Shown here: piece after piece, positions 37,508-48,300 of the stretch
Layout of the letters: the number at the start of each line of letters is the position of its first letter
How positions within the stretch are numbered: position 1 is the stretch's first letter
Assembly (NCBI GenBank): GCA_024305745.1
Contig: JAHRBS010000004.1
Location: 5,332,001-5,396,000 of the forward strand
Origin: Polyporus tsugae
Taxonomy: Eukaryota; Basidiomycota; Agaricomycetes; Polyporales; Polyporaceae
DNA: 64,000 nt
Reading direction: 5' to 3'
The notes under the pieces: generated by a model
Told to the model about the DNA's origin: nothing
The model's input: only the letters and a program-made list of their open reading frames with translations
Database searches by the model: none
Program-made: the position numbers and the translations under genes

Positions 37508-40077
37508 ACCTGTTTGACGTACCCATCCGTCCAACAGGATTAATCCTCTTAAGGTTTTCGGGAGAATGGGAACGAAACTAGGACTCGGACCTCACTGCCG
37601 ACGTCGCGGGCGATGACGATGCTGAATGTTGCTGTATAGTCCATATGTGTTGTTGTGCGCACAAACCGGCTGGAGTTCGGTACCATAATACCCTAGCGGT
37701 CCCGAGGTAGCCTATTAATCGGTACCGAGGGTTATGGTGCCGAGTTGTTGTTCATGGCTGTAGCCGTTCCGGGATGTCGACACCGTTAGTCCTCTCTACG
37801 ACAGTATACGCCGCAGCGCGTATGTGCTCCTTTTCCTATAATATGCAATGACTTGTTTCACTAGGCTCCCGTATTCCAACGACATCATGCCCAGAATCAC
37901 CCGCATACGATTCGCCCGATCTATAAGGATCATCCAGTCCAACAACTCCCAATCATCCCGTAACTCGACTACGCCATCTCTCCTCCATCGTACCACTTTG
38001 CAATCACAACCTACAGCTCCTTCGGAAGTCTTTTTTCAGTCTCTACTCGCGCCAGAAATTGGGCTTGTGCCTCCCACAGATTTCGGAGCAGAGGTCATGG
38101 TTACTTTGACTGTACATGCCGAATTCAAAGTTACCATGGTACGTCACTTTGAAGACACGGTGGTTTTATCTTCAAGCTCTGATTCGTCACCTGGGTATTT
38201 AGAGCACTCGTGGAGGAGATTCCATACGTCCAACAACACATACATTGGTCGTGCGCGTTGAAACCCCTCTCCCTAGTGGCGGATGCCACACTGCGCGCCT
38301 AGATTCCTGGACGGGACACGACATATCCGCCTCTGGCATGCCGTTGTGGCTGCTGTTCTTGTCCGCAAGACCCGCAAACCCCATTCGGTTCATACAGACT
38401 CTCGGGTGGCTCCATGGCATCATCAGTGCCATCGAGACATGGCCTGGTCGACGCCAGGGCGACGTCCGGTGGAGATTCCTAAGATTCCTCAATAACGTCA
38501 AGGTAGCGTCCACGCTCCAACTGGTCTGAGTAACAGTGGTACAAGCCCTGAATATCTTACATCGCAGGAGGCATATCGTCCGGCTCCTTCACCACCAGCT
38601 CATAGTTTGCAAGTCCCTCGCCCCTATCCTCGTCCTCGCCCTCGATCCCAGCAAACAGATGTGGCCGACGTAGTCGACTCCATAGGAGGCCTTCAGCTTG
38701 CGGACGTAGAGAACAATTCAGGACAGGGCATGGCAGATCACATGTAAGGCTATACGTGGTGGTCGCACGAGACGCCTTGTAAGCCTCCGGCAGGAAAGGT
38801 CCTATGTGAGCCGCTTAGCAACCAATTCATGTCGTTTATCCCGCGTTTATCCTTCGGAGAGTAGTGATGGCGGAGGTCAATTCATAAGGTCAAGAAGGTC
38901 AAGAAAGTCATTGACTCGGACCTGACCGTTGTTGACTGGGGAAGGTCGTGGAGCCAAGGGTGGGACCAATGTTGGTCCTACGCGCTCGCGCGACCAATAT
39001 AAGCGCTCGATTTTGGGCAGCCCTCCTGATGGGTCCCCGACCAATTGAGACCTAACCCTAAACACCTATAAGCGCCCAGACCTAACGGACCATACGAGGC
39101 CCGCGCGAGGTGCGAGATGCATCGCAAGGACCTCCGACGCACCATGGAGGTAGGTTCCTGGCTCGCGACCACACAGTGTGGGGTAAAATAGTATGTTACA
39201 GATGATTATGTAGGCCACATGCCATGAATTGGGCGGGGGAGGAAAAATACAGTGTCAGAGCAGCAAAATAGTCGACCAAAACACAACATGAAACTGTATC
39301 GTAAGGAGGACACTTCAGACGGCGAAATTAGGCTCATCTGAAAGGGGTGAAAGGCGCCTTTCAAACGAGCACAATATCAAAGGAAACGGAGTAAAACTAG
39401 TGGAGGAATCATCACCTCAAGACGACCACAAGCGCCGAGCGAGCAACCCACATCATCCGAGCAACAGAAGAACAACGAATGATGTAAATATTACAGGAAA
39501 TGCAGAATAGAAGGACTGGGTTCCAAACTCGAGAACGCAAAAAGAATGAAAGGTCACGGATAGAAACAAGAGCAGATATTTGATGTGTACGAGGAGGTAT
39601 GTTTGCAGGGAGTCCTGGAGCAGTGATGCAGCTTAGGATGGAAATTGCTTACCTAACGACTCACGAAATCCATGCGCACATTGACTAGTTAGACCAGGGT
39701 AATGTTTTGTTGGGTGGAAGCATGAGATACGCGAGAAAGAAATGGAAAAAGCGCAGTCACCGTGCCCAACTACAGCCGAAAACATGGCCGCGGCGGCACG
39801 GGCGCCGCCGCGAGAAAATCATAGATAGGTCATAATTTGATGGTCTAAAACAGCCTGTCAGTTGAATGCGAGGAAGACAAGAAAACAGTAGGGAGAGCCG
39901 TTGGTGGCGGGGAAGAGGAGAGCGCGACCCCTTGCCCGCACCCTGGGCACCTTTCGGGCCGCTTCGCGGCCCAGCCCCACCCTTGGAATTCCCGATACCG
40001 GAAGGTAGAGGGTCTCCCCCGCTGATCGACTCCACAAGGTTTGAGAACTCGTCCCGTGACTTTCCACATGTTACGGC
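37508..40077. other. no supported gene
   Basis: A 137-codon plus-strand frame at 37848-38261 (basic N-terminus, Ser-rich end) is the best candidate, but it has no recognisable domain and its downstream continuation (38245-38530) is unclear. 38.85-39.6 kb is AT-rich and non-coding in appearance. 39.85-40.0 kb is GC-rich with a CGGGCCGCTTCGCGGCCC hairpin. Confidence 0.4.
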
Positions 40078-40405
40078 GTTACAGCAGATTCAGTAATCAT
40101 TGACGCGAGTGGAAAAAATTTCGACGTGTTTGAATCTTCCGAGCAACCTTCCGACCCAATCTTCCAACACCTAGACGCCCACCGGTTGAGCCCGAACCAG
40201 CCAGAATGGTAAGGAAGCCACCCAAATCGAGGTTCGGTGACGTCAGCGGAACCCATTTCGGGCAGGTAGCCAAACATGGCACGCCGGTTCAGGCGGGGCG
40301 GAGGGCGCCTAAGGGTTGGAAGATTGGTTCGGAAGATTGGTCCGAAGATTCAAACACATCGAATTTTTTTCCACTCGCGTCAATGATTACTGAATCTGCT
40401 GTAAC
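40078..40405. mobile_element. 328 bp fold-back MITE
   Basis: The two ends are long inverted repeats. GTTACAGCAGATTCAGTAAT at the left is exactly complemented at the right end. The pairing continues for about 105 bp per arm with scattered mismatches (CATTGACGCGAGTGGAAAAA, GTGTTTGAATCTTC, CCAATCTTCCAAC). The central 110 bp is unpaired and there is no coding capacity. No clear target duplication was found. A non-autonomous element whose source is not in this window. Confidence 0.82.
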
Positions 40406-40430
40406 AGTGGCTGACTGAGCAACTCCACCA

Positions 40431-40967
40431 ATGCGACTTTTGCTTCTTACTACTGTATCGTGTCGACCGTCGACCGTGCTGCTTGTCTCAGGCTCTTGCG
40501 CAAATTATCCTGCGTCGATCCGTTTGGATTCGTCGTGCGCGGTATCGGTCCTTTCTAGCCGATTTACTGTGCAGCTTTCTCTCCCGGCAACTGTTTCCTT
40601 TCACGGTGGCCAGTCCGTCCTACATGCAACTGGTCCCGTCGTCGTTGCAACGCTTTCGGGTTGGTATCGGACAAGCCTGCCACTTCGCGTGGATTACCTT
40701 CGTGACCACGACGTCGTTCTGGGGCGCGATTGGTTTGAGCTAACTGGAGCTCGTTACGGTGCGTTAGTTTATGACCCACCTGATGTTTCGTCTTCGGCAT
40801 CGTGTTCGTCGTGGGTGCGCTCGCTTGCACTGGACTCTGTTGACGGCCAGAGGGGCTTGCCAACACCTTCAACGAAGCCTACCACGCCACCGACGACCTT
40901 CTCCCGTGGCCCGACATGCAAGACAGTGGCAAGATCTCCTACCGCCCCATCCGCCAAACCGATGTAG
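40431..40967 (+). pseudogene. retropepsin-like domain fragment
   Basis: The frame contains RLDSSCAVSVLSSRF followed by VDYLRDHDVVLGRDWFELTGAR, a D-S(G)...I/VLG(x)DW arrangement reminiscent of retroviral-type aspartic proteases found in unannotated agaricomycete retroelement proteins. Only about 110 residues are readable. After position about 40800 the frame changes character, and a second frame (LANTFNEAYHATDDLLPWPD, 40.86-40.92 kb) looks like part of an unrelated fungal protein. I take it as a relic; the family assignment is tentative. Confidence 0.35.
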
Positions 40968-42117
40968 TCCTCCTCGAATGCCTCATCCGCCGGTACCCCC
41001 CCCGCTACTGCTCCCTCCAACAATGCCTGGGGCACACTCTCCATCGCCTTCGAGCTCGCGCGCATCGCTCGCATCGTTGTCGGACCAGGCATCCCCGACT
41101 AGCTCCCCGACTGAGCGCACGTTCGCCATAGCGTCCCCATGCGTTCCACCACACGAAGCTTACGTATCCTCGCCATAGTCCCGTCCCGACGTCGTAGTCA
41201 TGTATTCTGACGTCTCCTCCATCATACGTTTCGTGCTTTCACTCTCGCTCTTCCGCATCTGTCTGTGCTACCTCTTTCATGTATTTACTACGTCTCGCTC
41301 GCTCCCGCTACTACTTGCGCTTCATGCACGATAAGCGGTGTCATACATCTCCGCGTCGGTCGATATCTTGTACTACTACACGCTCCTGTACCATTGCTAC
41401 CCTTCTGCGAATAACAATCATCGACACCATACTTATCCCCAGCATGCAGTATCGGGCTCTGCCGCTCGCCGGCGCTATCACTTATGACTAATTTCCCCGA
41501 TACATGGAGCACAAGGTTTACAGTGAAGTCACGTGGCACGGATGATTACGGGGGATTTTCGGAAACAGTCGGGTGGACCGCGCCACCTTGCACTTCCTTG
41601 CACACAAGGTAAGTAATCCTGTCTCTCTCCTCCTTGGTCTCCTCGTTCTACACAGGCTACCCCGCTCCTGTCCTCAAGCCCCTTCCGCACTCTTTTGGGT
41701 GCCAACGCCACAGATATTTTGGACGCAATTTGGTGATGGAACGCATATTGGGGACATAAAGGGATGGATAGGCCAAGCGATCAGGTGAGCGTCGAGTCCA
41801 CTTGTCCTAATCTTAGCCCCTCCGACTGTCTCTGATGACCGCGAGCTCCTGCCTCATCTGGACGTGACTCAAGGGCGGCCATGGCTTTCCTAGGCCTTCG
41901 GCTTTGTTACTATTAGTGCTGCCCGGCTCTCCCAGGGATTACCGTCCCCGTCCATCATACTCGTCCCATCACAGTTTCGTCACCGGTACCCCTTGGCATG
42001 GTATGACGCTGGTTTCAAGTCGTTACCTTCGACGGGGTCATGAGCAGGGCAAGGCCGCACCGATCCTTCTCAAGGTGGGATAAGCGTTCAACGCGCAGCG
42101 TTGCACTTCGCCTCCGT
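40968..42117. other. no supported gene
   Basis: Short frames without domains. The last 150 bases before 42118 may extend the GH115 remnant, but I cannot align them by eye. Confidence 0.4.
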
Positions 42118-42400
42118 CACCAAGGTCAAGCCCACGCTCACGAACATCCCCTTGTCCTAGACGGCATCTAACTCAGCTACCAACTCGACTTCCTTCTGGA
42201 CCCATGCTTCTATCATCGTAGGCACCTTAAGGAAGTCATCCCTTATCGACGGAGTCGTGGACCGGATAAAGCTCGACGTTTCCTCCATCCAGGGCAAGTG
42301 GGAAGCGTTCATGGCGAAGAAGGTCAAGGACTCGCTTCCGGGGTATACGTTTGTCGGCATCGGTGCAGACAGCCGCGGCTCAATCTACGCGTTCGATTCC
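42118..42400 (+). pseudogene. GH115 N-terminal remnant, second copy
   Basis: Reads VKPTLTNIPLS, a TAG stop at 42158-42160, SIIVGTLRKSSLIDGVVDRIK, DVSSIQGKWEAFMAKKVKDS and FVGIGADSRGSIYAFD, the same GH115 segment as at 9960-10640. The stop lies where the other copy has Gln (LSQAASD). The fragment then passes into the shared duplicated core at 42406. Compared with the left copy it lacks the frameshift region but has lost everything beyond IYA. Confidence 0.75.
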
Positions 42401-42820
42401 AACAGTACGGGAGGTGCTCTCCCTGGCTCGCCGTTCAACCGTTTCTTCTACACGAAACTGTGCGTAGCATCCTTTGTGAATCCTCGGGTGATTTCTGTTG
42501 ACGACGATGTCCAGGTTCGAGTTGATCCTGTGGTTGCGAGGGAAGCTACCTCTGGCCCGGTAAGTATTCTGCGCAGATTTCGACGCGGTGCTTCCTGACG
42601 TCTGCTTCGCGTCGGAACTTGCTGTTAGGATCGACGCGCCCAACTATCGACCTGCAGTTACATCCCGTACTCCCTCTTGCCTCTCGCGTTCAGTTACTAC
42701 CGTGCAATCTACTCTTTGTCGAGATTGTTTCTCCTTCGGAGTAGGACGCGGTCATCGGCGAAACTCGCAGCGTTGTCTTTGGGGTTGCGTAGCCAGCGTA
42801 TAGGGTGGAAGAATGGACAC

Positions 42821-43177
42821 TTAGTCGTATGTATAAAAGACGTGTTTTGTGAATATCCTCATCCTCTCGCACGCAATGCACTTGCGCACTATGGCTGACA
42901 GCTCCTTCTCCGTCAAGCCCCCTTGCAGGTAGTCCAGCTGTAAAAGGAGCATCAGGTTGTTGGCGTATGTCTCTCCAAGGGGAAACAACGCGCGTCGATC
43001 TCTTCCATCTTCGAGCGTTCTTTGTAGGCGGGGAGTTGAACGCCTCAAGTAAGTCAGCTAGAGAAAGATGGTGAATCTGTAGTCTTACCTTCCTCTACCG
43101 CAGTTTCTGTCAGAGTCGGTGTCCAGAGCAGGGTCCTCGCGCTTACGTTTACGCTCGGCTACTTGGTTCAAAGTGGG
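42821..43177 (-). CDS. small hypothetical spliced ORF, second copy
   Basis: Mirror copy of 9164-9520, with exons 43089-43177 and 42821-43043 and the same 45 nt intron. It differs by one visible base near the start of exon 2 (CGT for CAT, His to Arg). The 5' end is unresolved as in the other copy. Confidence 0.33.
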
Positions 43178-43734
43178 TTAACTGCTTCCTCACGAGTCAC
43201 GACAGTGTGCGCTATCTTGCATCGTATTCATATTAGATGTTAGTCCAAAGGGGGCGGGGGACGGAAGTATCCAAGGAAAGGAAGGAGTGCAGGTAAGCAA
43301 CGGTCCCATCGAGTACATCTATCGTATGATTCGTATCGTGATATTATGTCGGGAGCGCAGGTGACCAAATATTGCATGCAACCTGGTGCTCACTTGCACT
43401 GCCCTGCTTCGGCCGCTCTCGCTTCAAGCTTCAAGCTACACTGCCATCTTCGGTACAGCCGACGCTTCGCTATGGCTCTCATTCCCGGTCCCGCAAACAC
43501 GCCTACGTCGGTACCGCCTTCCTCGGCTCACTTATGTCGGCTGTCGCCGGTACCACACAAGCACCATTCCATCAGTTCCACTCACGTCGGAGGATTGGGA
43601 GTCGCGTCTGTTGTTCTGACGAGCATCGGATTAGTGGAGTGACAAGATCGAATTCATCCAAGATTATGAATATGCCTGGCCGTTCAATTGCGCACGACGA
43701 AATTTCTCTGGCCTCCAGCGTCCCCTCAACGCGG

Positions 43735-44221
43735 GGGAGGTGAGATCTAGTTGTATATAAGACCAGTAAGTAGGGATTCGGATGTCCTACATCTGTCTGC
43801 TAACCTCGGCTATCTGTCACTCTCAGAGCCAGATTGTCCATGTACCTCCGACCACGGCGAAGGTTTTCGGTGCTACCCGCAAGCGGTTACGTCTCGTCAT
43901 GTCGCAGGTTTTGGGTACCCTCGAAACGCGTCTCTGACATAAGCGAATGGGGACAGCGCACGATTGCGTTGCAGTGTCGGAAGGGGAAGCCATTTATAAC
44001 GCCTAGGAATCCGAACAAGGCTTTCCGTTGTGCCGAGGTAGTGTAGGCGATAAATGACATTCGAAGGCGCTGCCGACCGACCGGCGAGCCACCGCGTCAG
44101 GTCCCCTTGAACGTGAACTGGGCCCAATCCTTTCAGGCTTCCCTCTTTCTTCCACGACGTCCCACCCCCCAACCTCGCGCCTCCTCTCTCCACCCCCTTC
44201 GTCATCGCTCGCTGTTTGTAG
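43735..44221. other. upstream region of the sirtuin gene
   Basis: No gene supported; short frames only. The last 100 bases are pyrimidine-rich, as often seen before fungal start codons. Confidence 0.4.
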
Positions 44222-46125
44222 ATGACGGCATTCCTACCGCTGGACGCGGCTACATCCTTTCCATTGTCGCCTGCATTTCTGGTGCCCTCGCCCGACCCAG
44301 TGGGTCATGTCAAGCGGGTCGTTAAGGCTGTCCTCAAGGCACGCCGCATCGCTGTCGTGTGCGGTGAGCCACAATGGTTTCCCCCACCCAAAGACGCGTT
44401 CTAACAGTCGTGCGCAATGCTTGCAATGGTCTGTGCATGTAGGTGCGGACATCTCCGTCCAGGCAGGGATCCCTGATTTCCCATCGTCGGAGGGGTTGTT
44501 CCAGTCCTTGAAGAAGGACCACCCAATGCTTACCTCTGGCAAGGACCTGTTCGATGCATCGGTTTTCAGCGTAAGTCATGGTTCATTGCGATGTCCCGGT
44601 TTGGTTTCGTAGGACGTGGGGTGGAGTGAGGGGCTATCGACAGAGTCCCTGCAGGGCACACGTCGTGACCACGCCGCACGGTCTGTAACATGGTGTAGCG
44701 TCTACTGCGGACGACGCGACCATCGAAGGTTCAGCGGAAAAACACGCAGTTCACCACAAGCGTAATGTTGGAAGGATATTTGGCTCAGTGCGCTAAGGGT
44801 TGGGCTCAGTGACAATACCGGCGCCGCGGTTGCTCGAGTACATTCAGGAAGCTGTCACGATTTCCTTGTTGGCTCATAACTGATTCAACCCTCCCGAGTG
44901 GACTGTTCAATACTCCGATATTGCTCAGTGATGGGTCATCGCGGGGTGTATGCTGGGTCACGAGTCAATTCTCCTATTTGCGACCCCAGTGCTCCACACC
45001 ATCATAACAGCTTCACCTTGTACCTGAATAACGATCACTTATCTCCTCTTCATACAGTCTGAAGACACGACGTCGCTTTTCTGCCAGATGATTGCGCGAC
45101 TGTCGCAACTGTCAGAGGCAGCTGAACCCACGGCATTCCATCGATTCCTCCGAGTCCTCGATGACCGCCACTGTCTCCTTCGGGTCTACACACAAAACAT
45201 AGATGGGCTCGAGGAGAAGTGTGGTCTCACATTTGGGATCCCTGAGTTGGATTTCAAGCGGGCTAAACCTCGGTCTAGCAAAGGGAAGGCTCATGCTCCT
45301 GATGCGCCTCCAGCGGAGGCACTCCCTGCTGATATGGCCCAACCGGATGAGCCTTCAACGAGCCTACTTCCATCACCGCCCGTGGGGACCCCCAAGTGCA
45401 TCCCTCTTCATGGCACCCTCCAGCTGATGCATTGCGTGAGATGTACGCACTCGTATCCTCTACGTGACTACATTGACTCTTTGGTCTCCGGGACGCCTCC
45501 TCCATGTCCTCAGTGCACGGCTCTAGAGGAAATGCGGCAACTCCGAGGGAAGCGATCCCATGGGATCGGGAAGCTACGCCCGAGCGTCGTTCTCTACAAC
45601 GAAGACCACAAGCACGGTGAAGAGGTTGGCAACGTTGTCTGGAATGACCTGATGGGGAGCTCGAAAGGCAAGGGCCGCGCCGGAGCGGACCTGCTCCTGG
45701 TCGTGGGGATGAGCCTCCGCGTCCCGGGAACAAAGCGCATCGTCCGGGAGTTCTCCAAGGCCGTGCGATCCCGGCACGCCGCCATGAACACAGCCCCAGA
45801 CCCGCCTGCAGACGAGCGGAAGATATCTGCCCACAGTCTCATGACGCCGACGCCTTCTCCACGTCGTTCCTCGGAGAGGGACGAGGACCCCCCTGTGCGC
45901 ACCATGTACTTGAATCTACACTTTCCGGTGCCGACGAGGGAGTGGGAGGGGGTGTTTGATGTGTGGATACGGGGAGACGCGCAGGCGTTTGCGAGGATGG
46001 TCCATGAGGAGCTGGTGAAGGAGGAGCTGGTGAAGGAGGAGCTGGTGAAGGAGGAGCTGGTGAAGGAGGCGGCAAAGGAGCGCAAGCGGAAGAGGGAGGA
46101 GGGGCTGCAGAGAGTGCAAGGTTAG
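44222..46125 (+). CDS. Hst3/Hst4-like sirtuin (NAD-dependent deacylase family), 445 aa
   Basis: Exons 44222-44363, 44443-44570 and 45058-46125; introns of 79 and 487 nt; phases join. Sirtuins remove acyl groups from lysines using NAD; the Hst3/4 branch acts on histone H3 in the nucleus. Present: VKAVLKARRIAVVCG, TQNIDGLE, the catalytic His in PLHGTL, zinc cysteines CVRC and CPQC, VVLYNEDH and LLLVVGMSLRVPG. Two strongly conserved NAD-site motifs are altered: GAGIS reads GADIS (second Gly to Asp, at the intron 1 junction) and GIPDFRS reads GIPDFPS (Arg to Pro). The frame is open throughout, so the gene may be expressed, but the enzyme could be impaired. The C-terminus has four EELVK repeats and a basic KERKRKREE tail. 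The long second intron suggests an insertion. Start chosen at the first ATG giving the usual short N-terminus. Confidence 0.85.
46006..46065 (+). repeat. 15 bp coding tandem repeat x4
   Basis: Four exact GAGGAGCTGGTGAAG units encode (EELVK)4 near the sirtuin C-terminus, probably a charged helix. It is expected to vary in copy number. Confidence 0.95.
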
Positions 46126-48300
46126 GGGAAGAACCGTTGAGCGGTCGCTGGAGTTTGAGCAGGGGTTGGGAGGAATGTTAGCGTTTGAACCCGTGCGACG
46201 GATTTTGTCGTTTCATTGGTAGCGGAAACGATGGACCCAATGTTCTGCATGGAGCATCCGTCGTCGGGGAAGACGAACGGGCCACGTAGTTAGGTGAACC
46301 CCAGAAAGTCCTTTGTTATCCATTCTAGAGAAAACGGCTTTATCATTATTGTTGATAACACTTGTGACGATACGTGGAGCCCGGATTGGATCGCCGAGCG
46401 TCTGCAGCACCCACAGAACAATTGTTGCGAGTCTCTCTCAGCGAACTATACATATCCACAGCGGGTTGACGCTGTCAGTAAAGAAAAGAACACGGCGCGG
46501 AGGTGTCTGAAGGTTGGCGAGATGTGAAAGAGCCGAAAAGAAAATATGGGGCTTCCCCGGCTGTGTCATGATCACGAAACTCGTAGACAAAAGCTCGATG
46601 ACCATAAACAAAGGACATACCGCCGCAGAGAGCAGCATCAGGGAGAGAGTTGCTTCTTCAAGAGCCCATCTATGAACCGAACGCCTAGTGTGGAAGGAAG
46701 GAGATCGCGGAACCAGGAACGGTCGACGATAAGTTCACGATTGAGAAAGACCCAGGCGTTGGGGTTCGTCCTGTGCGAGATCTTTTTCAACATTCCCCTG
46801 CTCGCTGCATATATTTCTCACAGTGGCAGAAGCGGAGGCTGTGTAAGACGAAGATGATCTTCATGATCACATTTGACACGTCAAGGTCTCAACCCTGGCG
46901 GCGGGGGGCTCGATGCGGTTTCCGTCTTTGTGTGAGCGACCGCATGAAGTTTGTGCTGACGCGTGACTGCGCCTACCTGAGACCATGCGTTCCGCGGTAT
47001 GGTTTGCATCTCCTCGTGTGTCATTGAAAGTGCAGTGCATTGACGTCTTCCTGGCGCGCGAAGCGTCGAACGTAACGGCCATGCGCTTCGATACTGGAAA
47101 ACGCGCCGGCCCCAGTGGGCAAATCCGCACGACTAATCCCGGCCCTAGACAAACCTGAAACGATATGCTAGAGCACGGATCAAGGAGGCGAAAAACGTCT
47201 GGACACACTCTCGAAAACATCTTCTCCGAGAGTGTCTGTCTGACCCGCACCAGGCACACCCTGCAAAATGCCGTGATTAGGCAATTGAACTGTGCGAAGC
47301 GCGAAGGTGAGCTACGTACGCGCGATCAGACCGTCCCGGGCGCTGCAATTTAGTGAAGGGACGAAGGCTTGAGGGGTCTCGCGTGGGCGGAAACGGGGTC
47401 GAGGGAACGCTTGAGGGGTAAGCAAAGCTGGACGCCGTCCCGGGCGACGTGCTGCGACATCTTGGACCAGAAGAGGTGGTCCGATATACGAAGCGGGACG
47501 GTGGCGGGCCCGTGCACGCACTCTTGGCGGCGGGGATGGGCATTTAAGGGTGAACGCATGCGGGATCCAACATGATTGGCCCCCATGCAATTTGGGCCCG
47601 TGCTCTCATTTGTGCGCCCGCTAACGTTCTTGCAGCTTGGAGCGTGCGGTTGATGGTGCTTGGCGTCACTGCGCTTGTCGTTGGCGCGACGAAGGGTGAA
47701 TGTTCTTGATGCCCAGGTGCCAATGGTTGAGCACACAGGGTGTCGTTGACGTTGACGGCGTTCTGGATGTGGGGACGGTGATCGTGACTGTAGGTGCTGG
47801 ACGAGTTTGGGGGCTGGCGATCAATGATTGTATCAATTTTCTTAAAAAATGGATGAGGACTCCGAGGGACAAATATCTCACCTTCTCTTGACCTACTGGC
47901 CAGCAGTAAAACTAGAGCCATTGCGTCATCCAGGGCTCACCAATCACCACAATGTACAGGGATACTCACATATAAGCGAATGGGATTACATCAAAACGCG
48001 ATAGGTGCGCGGCGTGGGATGTCGAATAATATTAACAGAGGGGGCAGGGAAAGTTGTCTTGCAGTGCCAAGGCCCTTCAGAGGGCACAACCACGAACTCC
48101 CGAGATTTCGAAGCATAACCAGCGCATTATAGCCAAGCTAGACAGATCACCGAGAGGATCAACGGTGCCGGAGGTGAAAGCGAGTACAAGTACAGGTTCG
48201 TCGTGGTCGGGAAGTGAGCGCTAGTGAGCGCGCCCTCGGCGCGCGACGAATGGTCCAACCTGCAGCTGGGGGCATTCAGGCGAGCTGCCGATGCACCAAT
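46126..48300. other. no supported gene
   Basis: Frames on both strands (for example 47.3-47.75 kb) have no domain signature and mixed composition. 46.75-46.9 kb and 47.8-48.0 kb are AT-richer. The stretch ends with CACCAAT, the left flank of transposon copy 3. Confidence 0.4.

Larger units (their letters stand above)
42118..43730. repeat. inverted segmental duplication, right arm
   Basis: Partner of 8575-10450. The core 42406-43440 is near identical to 9935-8905. The flanks are diverged: a GH115 remnant on the left and, on the right (43.44-43.73 kb), a decayed version of the alpha-kinase upstream region and first codons (TTCTCTGGCC...CAGCGTCC). Confidence 0.8.

Noticed and set aside
47312..47740. 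Overlapping frames on both strands as a gene
   Set aside because: No domain, no splice support, and GC-rich sequence that keeps several frames open by chance.
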